A stretch of 64,000 nt of DNA from DATKBT01 sp035546295 (GTDB lineage Bacteria; Acidobacteriota; Thermoanaerobaculia; Multivoradales; Multivoraceae): assembly GCA_035546295.1 (NCBI GenBank), contig DATKBT010000027.1:1-64000 (forward strand). The letters run 5' to 3'. Positions within the stretch are counted from its first letter, which is position 1. Each line of letters starts with the position of its first letter. Shown one piece after another: positions 25,039 through 33,592 of this stretch. The notes beneath the pieces were generated by a model, which did no database searches, was not told the origin of the DNA, and saw nothing but the letters and a program-made list of their open reading frames with translations. The translations under genes were made by a program, and so were the position numbers.

Positions 25039-27099
25039 ATGATCACTCGCGAACGCTTCGCGGATTACCTCCTCCTCAAGAAGCTCAACGAGGATCCGTT
25101 GGGCGAAGTCTTTCGCGCCGGCAAGGTCGGCGGCGAAGGGGTCGAGCACGTCGTCCTGCTCCGGGTCTTCAACGGCTCGGTGGTCTCCGATCTCGACCTC
25201 GGTCCGACCATCGCCGAGCGCAAGCCGCTGCAGGCGCTGCTGCGAAGTCCCAACCTGGCTCAGGGCGTCGACGCCGGCGTCTTCCAGGGCGTCCCCTACG
25301 TCGCGTACGAGTACATTTCGGGCAAGAACCTGGCGACGCTGATGGAGCAGGCGGCGCGCAAGAGCAGCCCGGTGCCGACCGAGCACGGCCTGTTGGTGAC
25401 CGAGCGGATCGCTCTCGGCCTCACCGTCGCCTACGGCGCCCGGATCGGATCGCAGCGCGCGACCCACGGCTTCCTGGTTCCCGAGCTCGTGATGCTGTCC
25501 AACGAGGGGGAGAACCGCCTGCTCGGGTACGAGGTCTCCGAAGGGCTCCGGCGCGCGGCCGCAAAGTCGGGCCGCCTGACCGAGAGCTTCGGTCGCTACC
25601 TGTCGCCCGAGGTGCTCGCCGGAGCGCCCGCCAGCTCCGCCGACGACGTCTACTCGCTGGCGGTCATCCTCCTCGAGTTGTTCGTCGGCCGGCCGCTCCC
25701 CCATCCCTCTCCGGACCGTCACAGGGCGGCGGTCGAGCGGGTGTCGAGCCTCGGCTTCCCCAAGGTCGCTGCCCTGATCGAGCGCAGCCTGCTGCCGGCA
25801 GGCTCGCGCATCGGCGACATCGTGAGCTGGCACAAGACGTTGAACCAGCTGATCCTCGAGAGCGACACCGGGTCGACGCCCTTCCACCTGGCCTTCTACA
25901 TGCACAACCTCTTCCGCGAGGACATCGAACGGGAGTCGGCCGAGATCGCCACCGAGAAGACGATGGACTTCTCGAAGGAGGACCTCCAGAAGTTGCTGCG
26001 GCCTTCGCCGACACCTCCGCCCTCCGAGCAGAAGACCATTCCCCCGCCTCGGTCTGCGGCGCCGGTCGCGGTCGCCGCCGCCGTCGCCGCCGAACCCGCG
26101 ACGTCGGAGCCACCTGCGCTCAGCCCGGCGCCGCCGCCGAAGGTCGCTGCGACCGCCCAGGAGCGCCGATCGAGGATTCCGGCGCTGATCGGTGCCTTCG
26201 TGGTGCTCGCACTGCTCGGCGGCGGCGGCTTCTACGCCTGGTGGAGCGCCCAGCAGCGCACCCAGGCCGCCAAAGCGGAGCGTCAGGCACGCGCCGTGAC
26301 GGTGGTCAACGAGCGCTCCGCAGCGCTGCGACCCGGAGAGGCCGCGGCGCCCGAGCCCGAGCCGACCCCGCCGACCGACACCGTGCCAGTGCCGGCGCCG
26401 AACCGGGGCCCCAGTCCCGAGGATCTGATGCGAGAGATCGACCAGGCCATCAACGAGCGCACGGCGGCGGTGGAGGAGAATCTCCGTTCGGAGTACGACC
26501 AGGAGATCCAGGCGCTGCGCGATCAGCTCGCAGCCACCGAGGCCGCGCGGGAGCAGGAGAGGCAGGCGGCGCTCGAAGCGCAGAAGAAGGCCGAGGAGGC
26601 GGAGCGTCTCGCAGCGACGACCACGGCGGAGGAGGAGCCGGCGACTCCTGACGACTCCGGCGACGCCGCGACGGAGACTCAGCAGGCCTCACTCGGAACC
26701 TCGTCGCGGTCGCCGGTCGTGCCGGCGTCGAACGCAGGGGGTGCGACCCTTGCGGCTTCGACTGCCGACACCACGGAGGCGGTCGAGGAACCGGTTCGCC
26801 TGGGGCAGCTCGTCACTCCCGGCCGCGGCGTCGTGGCACCCCGGGTCAAGAGCCGGCCGCAACCGGTCTTTCCGATGGTGGCGAAGCGGCTACGGCGCGA
26901 GGCCGACCTCAACATCGAGGTCCTCGTGGACGAGAACGGAGAGGTCATCGACACCCGGATCCAGAGCAAGGCCGGTTACGGCTTCGACGAGGCCGCCGAC
27001 CGGGCGGCGCAGCGCACGATCTTCTTCCCGGCGACCAAGAACGGCGTGCGCGTCAAGATGTGGACGTCGCTCCGGATCTCGTTCAAGGGCACGAGCTAG
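25039..27099 (+). CDS. Pseudokinase - transmembrane - TonB fusion protein
   Basis: A 686-residue protein with three parts. Residues about 1-270 have the order of a Ser/Thr kinase but lack its catalytic residues: the glycine loop is LNEDPLGEVF, the VAIK Lys is replaced (VVLLRVF), the HRDLKPxN loop reads THGFLVPELVM, and DFG reads GYE; yet YLSPEVLAG (APE) and DDVYSLAVILLELFVGRPLP survive. A Pro/Ala linker leads to one span (IGAFVVLALLGGGGFYAW, about 383-402), then a coiled, acidic region (about 450-540). The C-terminal ~90 residues are a TonB domain (RPQPVFPMVAKRLRREADLN, GYGFDEAADRAAQ). AGGAG lies 8 bases before the ATG. Possibly couples a cytoplasmic signal to outer-membrane transport. The stop codon lies in repeat copy 3. 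Confidence 0.85.
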   Translation: MITRERFADYLLLKKLNEDPLGEVFRAGKVGGEGVEHVVLLRVFNGSVVSDLDLGPTIAERKPLQALLRSPNLAQGVDAGVFQGVPYVAYEYISGKNLATLMEQAARKSSPVPTEHGLLVTERIALGLTVAYGARIGSQRATHGFLVPELVMLSNEGENRLLGYEVSEGLRRAAAKSGRLTESFGRYLSPEVLAGAPASSADDVYSLAVILLELFVGRPLPHPSPDRHRAAVERVSSLGFPKVAALIERSLLPAGSRIGDIVSWHKTLNQLILESDTGSTPFHLAFYMHNLFREDIERESAEIATEKTMDFSKEDLQKLLRPSPTPPPSEQKTIPPPRSAAPVAVAAAVAAEPATSEPPALSPAPPPKVAATAQERRSRIPALIGAFVVLALLGGGGFYAWWSAQQRTQAAKAERQARAVTVVNERSAALRPGEAAAPEPEPTPPTDTVPVPAPNRGPSPEDLMREIDQAINERTAAVEENLRSEYDQEIQALRDQLAATEAAREQERQAALEAQKKAEEAERLAATTTAEEEPATPDDSGDAATETQQASLGTSSRSPVVPASNAGGATLAASTADTTEAVEEPVRLGQLVTPGRGVVAPRVKSRPQPVFPMVAKRLRREADLNIEVLVDENGEVIDTRIQSKAGYGFDEAADRAAQRTIFFPATKNGVRVKMWTSLRISFKGTS

Positions 27100-27155
27100 G
27101 TCGACTAGGCCAGCGGGAAGTTCACAGAGTGGTCAAAGTCCAGTCAAGCTGCTCG
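27093..27155. repeat. Left end of the MITE-like repeat, copy 3 (truncated)
   Basis: CTAGGTCGACTAGGCCAGCG at 27096-27115, then GGAAGTTCACAGAGTGGTCA and AAGTCCAGTCAAG, match the left ends of the copies at 16376 and 35171 over about 60 bases. The match stops near 27155; the right terminal repeat is not found. The repeat supplies the TAG stop of the pseudokinase-TonB gene and, on the other strand, the stop of the unknown 27144-28763 gene, so it lies at the junction of both genes. Confidence 0.75.
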
Positions 27156-28763
27156 AAGTCCCCTTCGGTTGTAGTCGTTGAGAGTCCGCTCGAATCGCCG
27201 CCAGGACTGTGCTAGCCGAGAGCTGTTGGTTATGCACTCGGGCAGTTCGGGATGGGTAGCGCTCAGCGCGGGTGTAAGTACCCTCGAGTAGGTCTTGGAG
27301 AAGAGCACCGCGACCCGTCGGCCCTTGGGTGTCAGGTCGTAGCGTAGCGACCTGGTCCGTCTTCGGATCAGCCCCTTGCGCTTGAGACGTCGTAGGTCGT
27401 AAGTGGCGTGGCGGCAGGAGTACGGGCGCAGAAGCAGCTGAGAGACGCGCTGGACGAGCTGACGATTCGTGAAGCCGTCGACGAGGAACGCGAAGTTCAC
27501 CAGCACGGCCAACACGGCCATGACCCGCGGATCGCCGAATCGTAGTCCTGGCGCATACTGACCGTCTTCGTTGATCGACGGTCGGGTCACCTCCTCGAAG
27601 GTGGCCACGTCCGGGGCCGGCATTGCGTCCTTCGCTTCAGCGTCGAGAAGACGCTGGTTGGCGCTCTCGCCAACGGCCACGAGGGCCTTCCAGTTCTCCG
27701 CAGTAACGCGTCGACCGATCCCGAAGTCACGGGTGTCGCAGATCACCATCTCTGTTCTTAGGGCTCTGCCCTCCTTGAAGTACTGCTTCAGCCGATTCGA
27801 ATCCTTGTAGTAGCAGGTCAGCAGCGGGTCGACACCGTGCTGGATGACACGACTGCGGAACGTCCCAGGTGTTCGCTTGCCGATCCGCCGGTCGAAGATC
27901 AACGCGATCTGGTCTGGACGCCCGATGTCGAGATGATCGCGGATGACGCCCTCGAACCAGCTCCTACCCGACTGGGGTCGATCGAAGACCATCGTCTCCG
28001 ACACCTCGAACTGTCGGAACGCGAGGTCGTACTTGTAGCCGGCGCGCCAATCTTCTTCGTTGAGCGGCGTTGGTAGACGCCGATACCACCGCTTCACGAA
28101 GCTCCTGACCTCCTCTGCTCCCAACGAATCGCAGATCTCCTGCAGCTTCACCGGGTCCGAGCAAGAGCGAAATCCGTTGTCGAGCGCCTCGTAGCCGATC
28201 CCGGATTTCTCGAGCTGGCGCTTCGCCCACTCGTGCCCGTTGAGCCAGAGCCAGAACGGGAATGGCGCGTACGCGTTGGCCTTCCAGAAGCAGCCGCCCC
28301 ACTCCGAGTCCCAGATGTAGAAGTAGTAGTGGTTCACGTACGCCGACTGCCGCCCCCACTCCATGTGCGGATGCGCCGCCTTCTCTTGGCCTTTCGCCTT
28401 CCACGATCGCCAAACGGTCGCCTTCTCCTGAGCCACCCCGATCAACGCCACGCAGTCCCTGCCCTCCTTCGCTGCCTGCTCCAGGTACGGGCGGGCGGTC
28501 TCTTCCTTGTTCTGACCCTTCTCGAAGGTGATCATCGGAATCGATCTCGCCTTCGCATAGCGCTTCACCGCCGCAACCCAGCGGTCCCCGATCTGTCCGA
28601 ACGCAGCCGAAGACGGGATCCTGAATCCCCGCGTCCAGCGCAAGAACTTGCACACCTGCCCGGTGCATTGCAACTTCGGCACGTAGGCCTGGAGAAATAC
28701 CCGGTCAACCGATCTGACGTTGAGGACCACGTGATCTCGGAGTAGCGTCTCGTAGTCGGCCAT
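27144..28763 (-). CDS. Unknown protein with C-terminal winged helix, probable mobile origin
   Basis: A 539-residue protein I cannot assign a function. Visible features: GQVCKFLRWTRGFRIPSSAA, ITFEKGQNKEE, a central aromatic block (NHYYFYIWDSEWGGCFWKAN, FPFWLWLNGHEWAKRQLEK), YEALDNGFRSC, QFEVSETMVFDRPQSGRSWF, DHLDIGRPDQIALIFDRR and VICDTRDFGIGRRVTAENWK. The last ~110 residues look like a winged helix (TNRQLVQRVSQLL, TYDLRRLKRKGLIRR, RYDLTPKGRRVAVLF). Start ATG 28763 is set by GGAGGT five bases upstream. Base composition is visibly less GC-rich than its neighbours. The 3' end overlaps repeat copy 3. I recall closely similar hypothetical proteins scattered in other phyla, consistent with transfer; a transposase or integrase-like role is only a guess. 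Confidence 0.75.
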   Translation of the reverse strand: MADYETLLRDHVVLNVRSVDRVFLQAYVPKLQCTGQVCKFLRWTRGFRIPSSAAFGQIGDRWVAAVKRYAKARSIPMITFEKGQNKEETARPYLEQAAKEGRDCVALIGVAQEKATVWRSWKAKGQEKAAHPHMEWGRQSAYVNHYYFYIWDSEWGGCFWKANAYAPFPFWLWLNGHEWAKRQLEKSGIGYEALDNGFRSCSDPVKLQEICDSLGAEEVRSFVKRWYRRLPTPLNEEDWRAGYKYDLAFRQFEVSETMVFDRPQSGRSWFEGVIRDHLDIGRPDQIALIFDRRIGKRTPGTFRSRVIQHGVDPLLTCYYKDSNRLKQYFKEGRALRTEMVICDTRDFGIGRRVTAENWKALVAVGESANQRLLDAEAKDAMPAPDVATFEEVTRPSINEDGQYAPGLRFGDPRVMAVLAVLVNFAFLVDGFTNRQLVQRVSQLLLRPYSCRHATYDLRRLKRKGLIRRRTRSLRYDLTPKGRRVAVLFSKTYSRVLTPALSATHPELPECITNSSRLAQSWRRFERTLNDYNRRGLRAA

Positions 28764-28802
28764 CTGAACCTCCGGTCGTGACAACCCGAAGGTTACGCCG
28801 AC

Positions 28803-28830
28803 CGGGATACCTGGAAGCCCAGGTATCCCG
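28803..28830. repeat. Perfect 12-bp stem, 4-base loop hairpin
   Basis: CGGGATACCTGG (28803-28814) and CCAGGTATCCCG (28819-28830) pair perfectly around AAGC. It lies 40 bases upstream of the unknown gene's ATG, and a second small hairpin (CCGCC-CTT-GGCGG) follows directly. No T-run follows, so it is more likely an element-end structure, operator or insulator than a simple terminator. Confidence 0.85.
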
Positions 28831-29108
28831 CCTTCCGCCCTTGGCGGTATGAGGTCGCTCGCTACCGCTAGCGGAACCACTCCTGCCGAGCGCCGGCGTC
28901 AGATAAGCGGCCCGGGTGCCGTCGCTACCGGCCGACGTGGCAAATCGACAGCCGGAATCGCTACGAGTCGACGCCGCTCCCTGCCGCGCCCGCCGCCGGG
29001 GTCAGCGGCCGCGCCGAAAGAGGGTGCGCCGGACGGTCACGGCGCGATCGAGACGCACCGACGCGCCACATTGGCATCCTGTGCGGGCGTTCCGTCGCCC
29101 GAAGCGGC
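28831..29108. other. Non-coding flank of the unknown gene
   Basis: No gene recognised. GGTATGAGGTCGCTCGCT at about 28847-28864 resembles GGTATGAGCTCGCCTCGCT that follows the stem in repeat copy 1 (16707-16725), which may mark the far side of the same element. Weak similarity only. Confidence 0.35.
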
Positions 29109-29705
29109 TCAGGCGGCGGATCGCTCGCGAGCTTCCCGCTTCGCATCCGAAACGCGCTCGCACCACTGTGCGCAGGAGAGGCAGGCGAGCGCACAGCGCT
29201 CGAACGATGCGTCTCCCTCGACTGCCTCGACACAGGCCATCGCCACCTTGGAGCAGAGTGAGAGCTCGTCCTCCAGGAACGGGCTGGCGCTGCCTTCGAG
29301 GGCGCGACCCAGCGCCTGGGCACACAGCTCGCTCAGCTCGAGGCCGTCCGAGAGAGCGTGGACGCGACCGTCCTCGAGCGAAGACAGCAACGGGATCGCG
29401 CGGCTGCACGCCTCGCTCGCGACCTGACAGGCGCGCAAGGCCGAGCCGAGGAGCTGCCGATCGATGGTGTCGACCACGGCGGGATCTCGGCCGGCTCCGC
29501 CATCGCCGTTGGTTCGGTCCGGGTCGTGATCGACCTCGGCCTCACCCTGTGGGTCCGGCACGCGACCTCCGGGACCGCGTGTCTCCGACCCACGGGTTCG
29601 CGGTCCACGTTCTTCCGGTCCATGATCTTCCGGTCCCCGAACAGGTCGGGCGGAAACAGTTCGCTCGGTCAGAATCGAACATCGATTGGCTGGATCGACT
29701 GACAT
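29109..29705 (-). CDS. Cys-rich four-helix-bundle protein, possible copper-binding
   Basis: A 198-residue protein. The first ~75 residues are a disordered Gly/Pro/charged segment (GPEDHGPEERGPRTRG). The rest is helical with regularly spaced cysteines: RACQVASEACSRA, ELCAQAL, SLCSKVAMACVEA and ERCALACLSCAQWCERV. Cys facing inward on four helices is the pattern of the DUF326-type/Csp copper-storage bundles. It may bind Cu(I) or other soft metals; the CxxxC and CxxC spacings in the last helix support this. Start ATG 29705 with AGGAAA upstream. The 250 bases upstream are gene-free and should hold its promoter. Assignment is by pattern only. Confidence 0.55.
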   Translation of the reverse strand: MSVDPANRCSILTERTVSARPVRGPEDHGPEERGPRTRGSETRGPGGRVPDPQGEAEVDHDPDRTNGDGGAGRDPAVVDTIDRQLLGSALRACQVASEACSRAIPLLSSLEDGRVHALSDGLELSELCAQALGRALEGSASPFLEDELSLCSKVAMACVEAVEGDASFERCALACLSCAQWCERVSDAKREARERSAA

Positions 29706-29955
29706 TCTTTTTCCTCGAAACAAAGACTCCACCACCCCGAATCTAGCGGGGCGGGCCGGCTTCCGCGCGGGACCGATGCCCGGCAAAGCTCCGGAACCGA
29801 CCGCATCACTGACTAAGCAAGAGGGGTGCCAGGGAGGGACTCGATCGTCCACGGCACCAGGCTCTGCGCCCTCCTCGAGGTCCCGGCGATCCGAGCAGCG
29901 TTCCGGATCTTCCGGAGGCGGCGCCGCCACGGCACTCGCCGAGGTCACAGAGCCT

Positions 29956-30858
29956 TCAGCGGCGGCGGCCGAGGACGTGACCCGACACCTGCAGGATGCG
30001 CAGCGCGGCGCGCGCCGTGGGCGCCAGGAGCGTCGGCAACCGGCGCTCCGCCAGCCGTTCGCGGATCGCCTCGCGGTCGAGGCTGGGGAAGGAGAGCTCG
30101 ACCTCGAATCCCGCTCGACGTCCCAATCGCAGCCACCGGCCACGACGAATCCAGCCCTCGTTGATGCCGAGCCGCCGCTCGGCGTCGCCGGATCGGCGGC
30201 CGAGAAGGAACCGCAGCCAGGAGGGCAACGGCTCGCAACAGAGCGCGATCCGGCCGCCCGGGCGCAGGACGCGGTGGGCCTCCGAGAAGGTCTGGGCCAG
30301 GCTCCAGGAGTGGTGCGCAGCGGCGATCGCGACGACCAGGTCGACGCCGCCATCGAGGATCGGCAGGCGGTTCATGTCGGCGCGCAGGCGCGCGTGATCG
30401 GGATGCTCGAGGAGATCCGAAGCGGCCAGCTGGAGGTGCTCGGTGATGTCGACGGCGACGACGCGGCAGCCCCGTTCGAGGAGCAGCGGGCTCGCCCAGC
30501 AGTCGTCGGCGCCGAGCTCGACCGCCACGGCGCCATCCAGGGGCTCCAGCCGTGGCAGGACCTCCTCCAACGCCGACCGGGTCCGCCGGAGGTGGCGCTG
30601 GCGAGCCGCCGCCGCATCCCCCTCCTCGATCGAGACCTCGCCGCGATCGATCGAGGCGACCGCCGCGCGCTCGTCGAGGACCGCGCGGTGGACTCCACCG
30701 CGGACCTCGAGGCGTTCCGGATCCAGGCAGTCGACGACGCCGCGATCGACCCGGTAGCGGCCGCCGCAATCGCAGGCCAGGTCACCCTCGTCAGGTCGCA
30801 GGGAGGGGCGATCGCACCGGGGGCAGCGCAGCCGCTCGAGCAGCCAGGCAGGAGCCAC
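29956..30858 (-). CDS. SAM-dependent methyltransferase with N-terminal zinc-ribbon
   Basis: About 300 residues. The N-terminus carries a Trm112-like zinc-ribbon (LRCPRCDRPSLRPDEGDLAC, then CGGRYRVDRGVVDCL). The class I methyltransferase core follows: AVAVELGADDCWASPLLLER (SAM loop), GCRVVAVDIT (acidic strand-2 end), LDGGVDLVVAIAAAHHSWSL and EAHRVLRPGGRIALCCEPLP. The substrate is unknown; a small molecule or glycan is likely. I used GTG 30858. A CTG at 30879 would overlap the upstream stop by four bases and is in frame, so the true start is uncertain. It follows the BNR protein directly and is probably in its operon. Confidence 0.78.
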   Translation of the reverse strand: MAPAWLLERLRCPRCDRPSLRPDEGDLACDCGGRYRVDRGVVDCLDPERLEVRGGVHRAVLDERAAVASIDRGEVSIEEGDAAAARQRHLRRTRSALEEVLPRLEPLDGAVAVELGADDCWASPLLLERGCRVVAVDITEHLQLAASDLLEHPDHARLRADMNRLPILDGGVDLVVAIAAAHHSWSLAQTFSEAHRVLRPGGRIALCCEPLPSWLRFLLGRRSGDAERRLGINEGWIRRGRWLRLGRRAGFEVELSFPSLDREAIRERLAERRLPTLLAPTARAALRILQVSGHVLGRRR

Positions 30859-30875
30859 CGATTCCAGCCTCTCGT

Positions 30876-33311
30876 TCAGGGCACCAGAACCGTCGGCACG
30901 CCCTTCTCGCGAACCAGGGCGTTGAAGGCATCGAGCGCGCCGCCGAGCACGGCGTCGGCGTTCTCCCAGTGCTGCGACCACAGCGCGGCCAGGTCGCGCA
31001 GCCGATCGCGCTGCCCCTGCGTGACGACCCCCTCCGAACCCTCCACGGCGTTGCGCAGAAAGACGAAGTGGAAGTCGAGCCGCGGCTCGAAGTTGATCAC
31101 CGTCTGGCCGTCGACGGTGCGCTTCTGCACGAGCGCTTCCTCGATCTCGGTGAGATCCTCGATCAGCTCCCGCCCCGCCTCGACGACCGCGTCGGCCTCG
31201 GGGTGATCCTTGGCGGCCCCCAGGAACCGCTCCACCTGATCGCGCACCGAGCGCACTCGCAGCGTGGTGCGGTGGATCTCCTCGAGCTGGCGATCGATCT
31301 CGAGCATCACCTGCTCCTGCGCCTGATAGTCCTCGAGCGTGGCCGACACCCGCGGATCGATCAGCACCTCGAGCTCGGCGCTGGTTTCCTCTCCCCCGGC
31401 ACGCAACGTCACCGTGTACGTCCCAGGCACCACCCGGCGACCGGCGAGCGACCCGAAGACGAAGCGCCCCGGCACCGGCTGGACCTGCTGGTGGCGGAGA
31501 TCCCACGCCAGCCGGTTGTGGCCCGGCTTCACCTCGAGCTCGGTGATCTGCGCCTCGGCAGCCTGCTCGAGCAGGTTTTCGGGAAGCTCCTTGGCGTGGC
31601 TCTCTGGGGGCTTCTCTGGGGGCTCCTCGCCGGTGGCTCCCTCCGCGTCCGGCCGGCTCTCCTCCCCGGCGTCGCCGACGCCGCCGCCGTTTCCGTCCGC
31701 CGGCGCGGGCTTCGGGCGGCCCTCGAAGCGGCGCACCAGCTCGCCGCTCGGGTCACGGATCTCGACGACCACCGTGGGCTCGTCGTCGTCGCCGCTCGCG
31801 GCCACCGGCAGCTCGGGCAGGACGAAGTCGAGGGTCGCCGGGCCCGGAGGGTTCTGCCCGAGCCGAGAGCGGGGGCCGACGCCGCTTCCGCCGAAGCCGC
31901 CGCCGGCGCTGCGGACCGCGGGCTCGGGGGCGTCGGGGTCGAACGCCGCCCAGGCGCTCTCGCAACCGGCCACCGAGTAGAAGTCCTGCCAGCCGATGCC
32001 GCCCGGAGAACGGCTCTCGATCGCGATCGCCGAGTTGTCCTGCTGGCCGCCGTAGACGTGGTAGGGGAACTGGTTGTCGACGTTGACGCGGTAGAACTGC
32101 GCGGTCGGCTGGTTCTGTTGCGTCGACCAGCTCCGACCGCCGTCGAACGAGACGTTGGCGCCGCCGTCGTTCGCGTTGATCATCAGATCGGGATCGAGCG
32201 GGTTGATCCACAGGTCGTGGTTGTCGCCGTGCGGGGTGCCGACCTGGCTGAAGGTCCGGCCGCCGTCGATCGACCGGTACAGCCGCGCGTTGCTCACCCA
32301 CACCACTTCGGGGTTCGTCGGGTCGGCGTAGATCTTGATGTAGTACCAGGCGCGCGCGCGCAGCCCCCAGTCCTCGTTGACCTTCTCCCAGGTCTCGCCG
32401 CCGTCCTCCGAGCGATAGACGCCGCCGCCGGGATCCGCCTCGATCAGCGCGTAGAGCCGTTCCGAGCGCGGCGCCGCCGCGACGCTCACCTTGCCCATGG
32501 GCTCCGGAAACCCCCGGTCACCCTGGCCGATGCGGTTCCAGGTCTCGCCGCCGTCGACCGACTTCCAGATGCTCGAGCCGGGCCCGCCGCTGCGCACCTC
32601 CCAGGGGGTTCGCAGGTGGTCCCAGAGCCCCGCGTACAGCACCCGCGGGTTGTCGGGGTCGACCGAGAGCGAGCTGGCGCCCGTGGTGCGATTCACGTAG
32701 AGGACGTTCCTCCAGGTCGCTCCGCCGTCCGTCGTCTTGTAGACGCCGCGCTCCTCGGTCGGACCGTACGGCGCCCCCTGCGCGGCCACCCATGCAGTCT
32801 GCGGGTCGTCGGGATGGATGCGCACCGCCGAGATCTGGCGCACGCGATCGAGCCCCAGGTGAGACCACGTCCGGCCGGCGTCGTTCGAGCGGTAGACGCC
32901 GTCGCCATGGGAGGTCATCACCCCGCGCACCGCGTGCTCGCCCATTCCCACGTAGACGACGTTGGGGTCGGAGCCAGCGACCGCGATGGCGCCGACCGAC
33001 GAGGTGCCGAAGGTGTCGTCGGAAACGTTGACCCAGACTTCGCCGCCGTCGGTGGTCTTCCAGACACCGGACCCGACGCCTCCGAAGTAGTAGACCTGCG
33101 GCTGGGTCGGGACCCCAGTCGAGGCGTTGGAGCGGCCGCCGCGAAACGGACCGATGTTGCGCCACGCCATGCCCTGGAAGCGAGGATCCGCGCCGTCCGA
33201 AGAGCCCTCCTCGGCGACCCCCGGAACGGCGCCGGCCAGGCTGGCGAGCACCAGAGCCGCGAGCGCGGCCCGAGCCGGGGACGGAACGAAGCGAGGGCGA
33301 GCCGGGTTCAT
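30876..33311 (-). CDS. Sortilin/Vps10-like BNR-repeat protein with internal deletion
   Basis: An 811-residue exported protein: signal peptide (about 13-33), then a beta-propeller with repeated Asp-box phrases (GVWKTTDGGEVWVNVSDD, GVYRSNDAGRTWSHLGL, SIWKSVDGGETWNRIG, LYRSIDGGRTFSQVG). Family members (sortilin-like, often called glycosyl hydrolases) normally run past 1000 residues, with a second propeller after YGGQQDNSAIAIESR. Here the first propeller stops at CESAWAAFDPDAP and jumps in frame, near 31,900-31,950, to the Gly-rich SAGGGFGGSG and the C-terminal NPPGPATLDFVLPELP domain, so roughly 300 residues are missing. A C-terminal coiled segment ends the protein. Start ATG 33311 has GAGGAG upstream. 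Function unknown; possibly peptidase-associated or carbohydrate-binding. Confidence 0.82.
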   Translation of the reverse strand: MNPARPRFVPSPARAALAALVLASLAGAVPGVAEEGSSDGADPRFQGMAWRNIGPFRGGRSNASTGVPTQPQVYYFGGVGSGVWKTTDGGEVWVNVSDDTFGTSSVGAIAVAGSDPNVVYVGMGEHAVRGVMTSHGDGVYRSNDAGRTWSHLGLDRVRQISAVRIHPDDPQTAWVAAQGAPYGPTEERGVYKTTDGGATWRNVLYVNRTTGASSLSVDPDNPRVLYAGLWDHLRTPWEVRSGGPGSSIWKSVDGGETWNRIGQGDRGFPEPMGKVSVAAAPRSERLYALIEADPGGGVYRSEDGGETWEKVNEDWGLRARAWYYIKIYADPTNPEVVWVSNARLYRSIDGGRTFSQVGTPHGDNHDLWINPLDPDLMINANDGGANVSFDGGRSWSTQQNQPTAQFYRVNVDNQFPYHVYGGQQDNSAIAIESRSPGGIGWQDFYSVAGCESAWAAFDPDAPEPAVRSAGGGFGGSGVGPRSRLGQNPPGPATLDFVLPELPVAASGDDDEPTVVVEIRDPSGELVRRFEGRPKPAPADGNGGGVGDAGEESRPDAEGATGEEPPEKPPESHAKELPENLLEQAAEAQITELEVKPGHNRLAWDLRHQQVQPVPGRFVFGSLAGRRVVPGTYTVTLRAGGEETSAELEVLIDPRVSATLEDYQAQEQVMLEIDRQLEEIHRTTLRVRSVRDQVERFLGAAKDHPEADAVVEAGRELIEDLTEIEEALVQKRTVDGQTVINFEPRLDFHFVFLRNAVEGSEGVVTQGQRDRLRDLAALWSQHWENADAVLGGALDAFNALVREKGVPTVLVP

Positions 33312-33592
33312 GAACGTACTCCTCGAAACGGTCCGCGGGGACGCACGGCAAGCTATCACCGGAGCCGATCGCGCGCCTCGCGGTCGACGGGCTGGCGCGT
33401 CTTCGCCCGCCGGCGTTGCCGCGAGTCGACGAGATCCGGCTCGACGGGGGCATCATCGCGTTCAGCCCGCCACCATCTCTCGGAGAGCATTCGGACCGCC
33501 CCTGGCAGCCCGTGCTCGAGCCCGCGCGCTAGAGTCCGCGGCACGATCCCTCTGCACCGGCTCGGCGACGAGCCGTCCCCGAGGTTCTGCCG

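Noticed and set aside
29333..29702. Alternative frames over the Cys-rich gene
   Set aside because: The Cys-bearing frame has a ribosome site, regular Cys spacing and helical periodicity. The others are Ser/Arg-rich.
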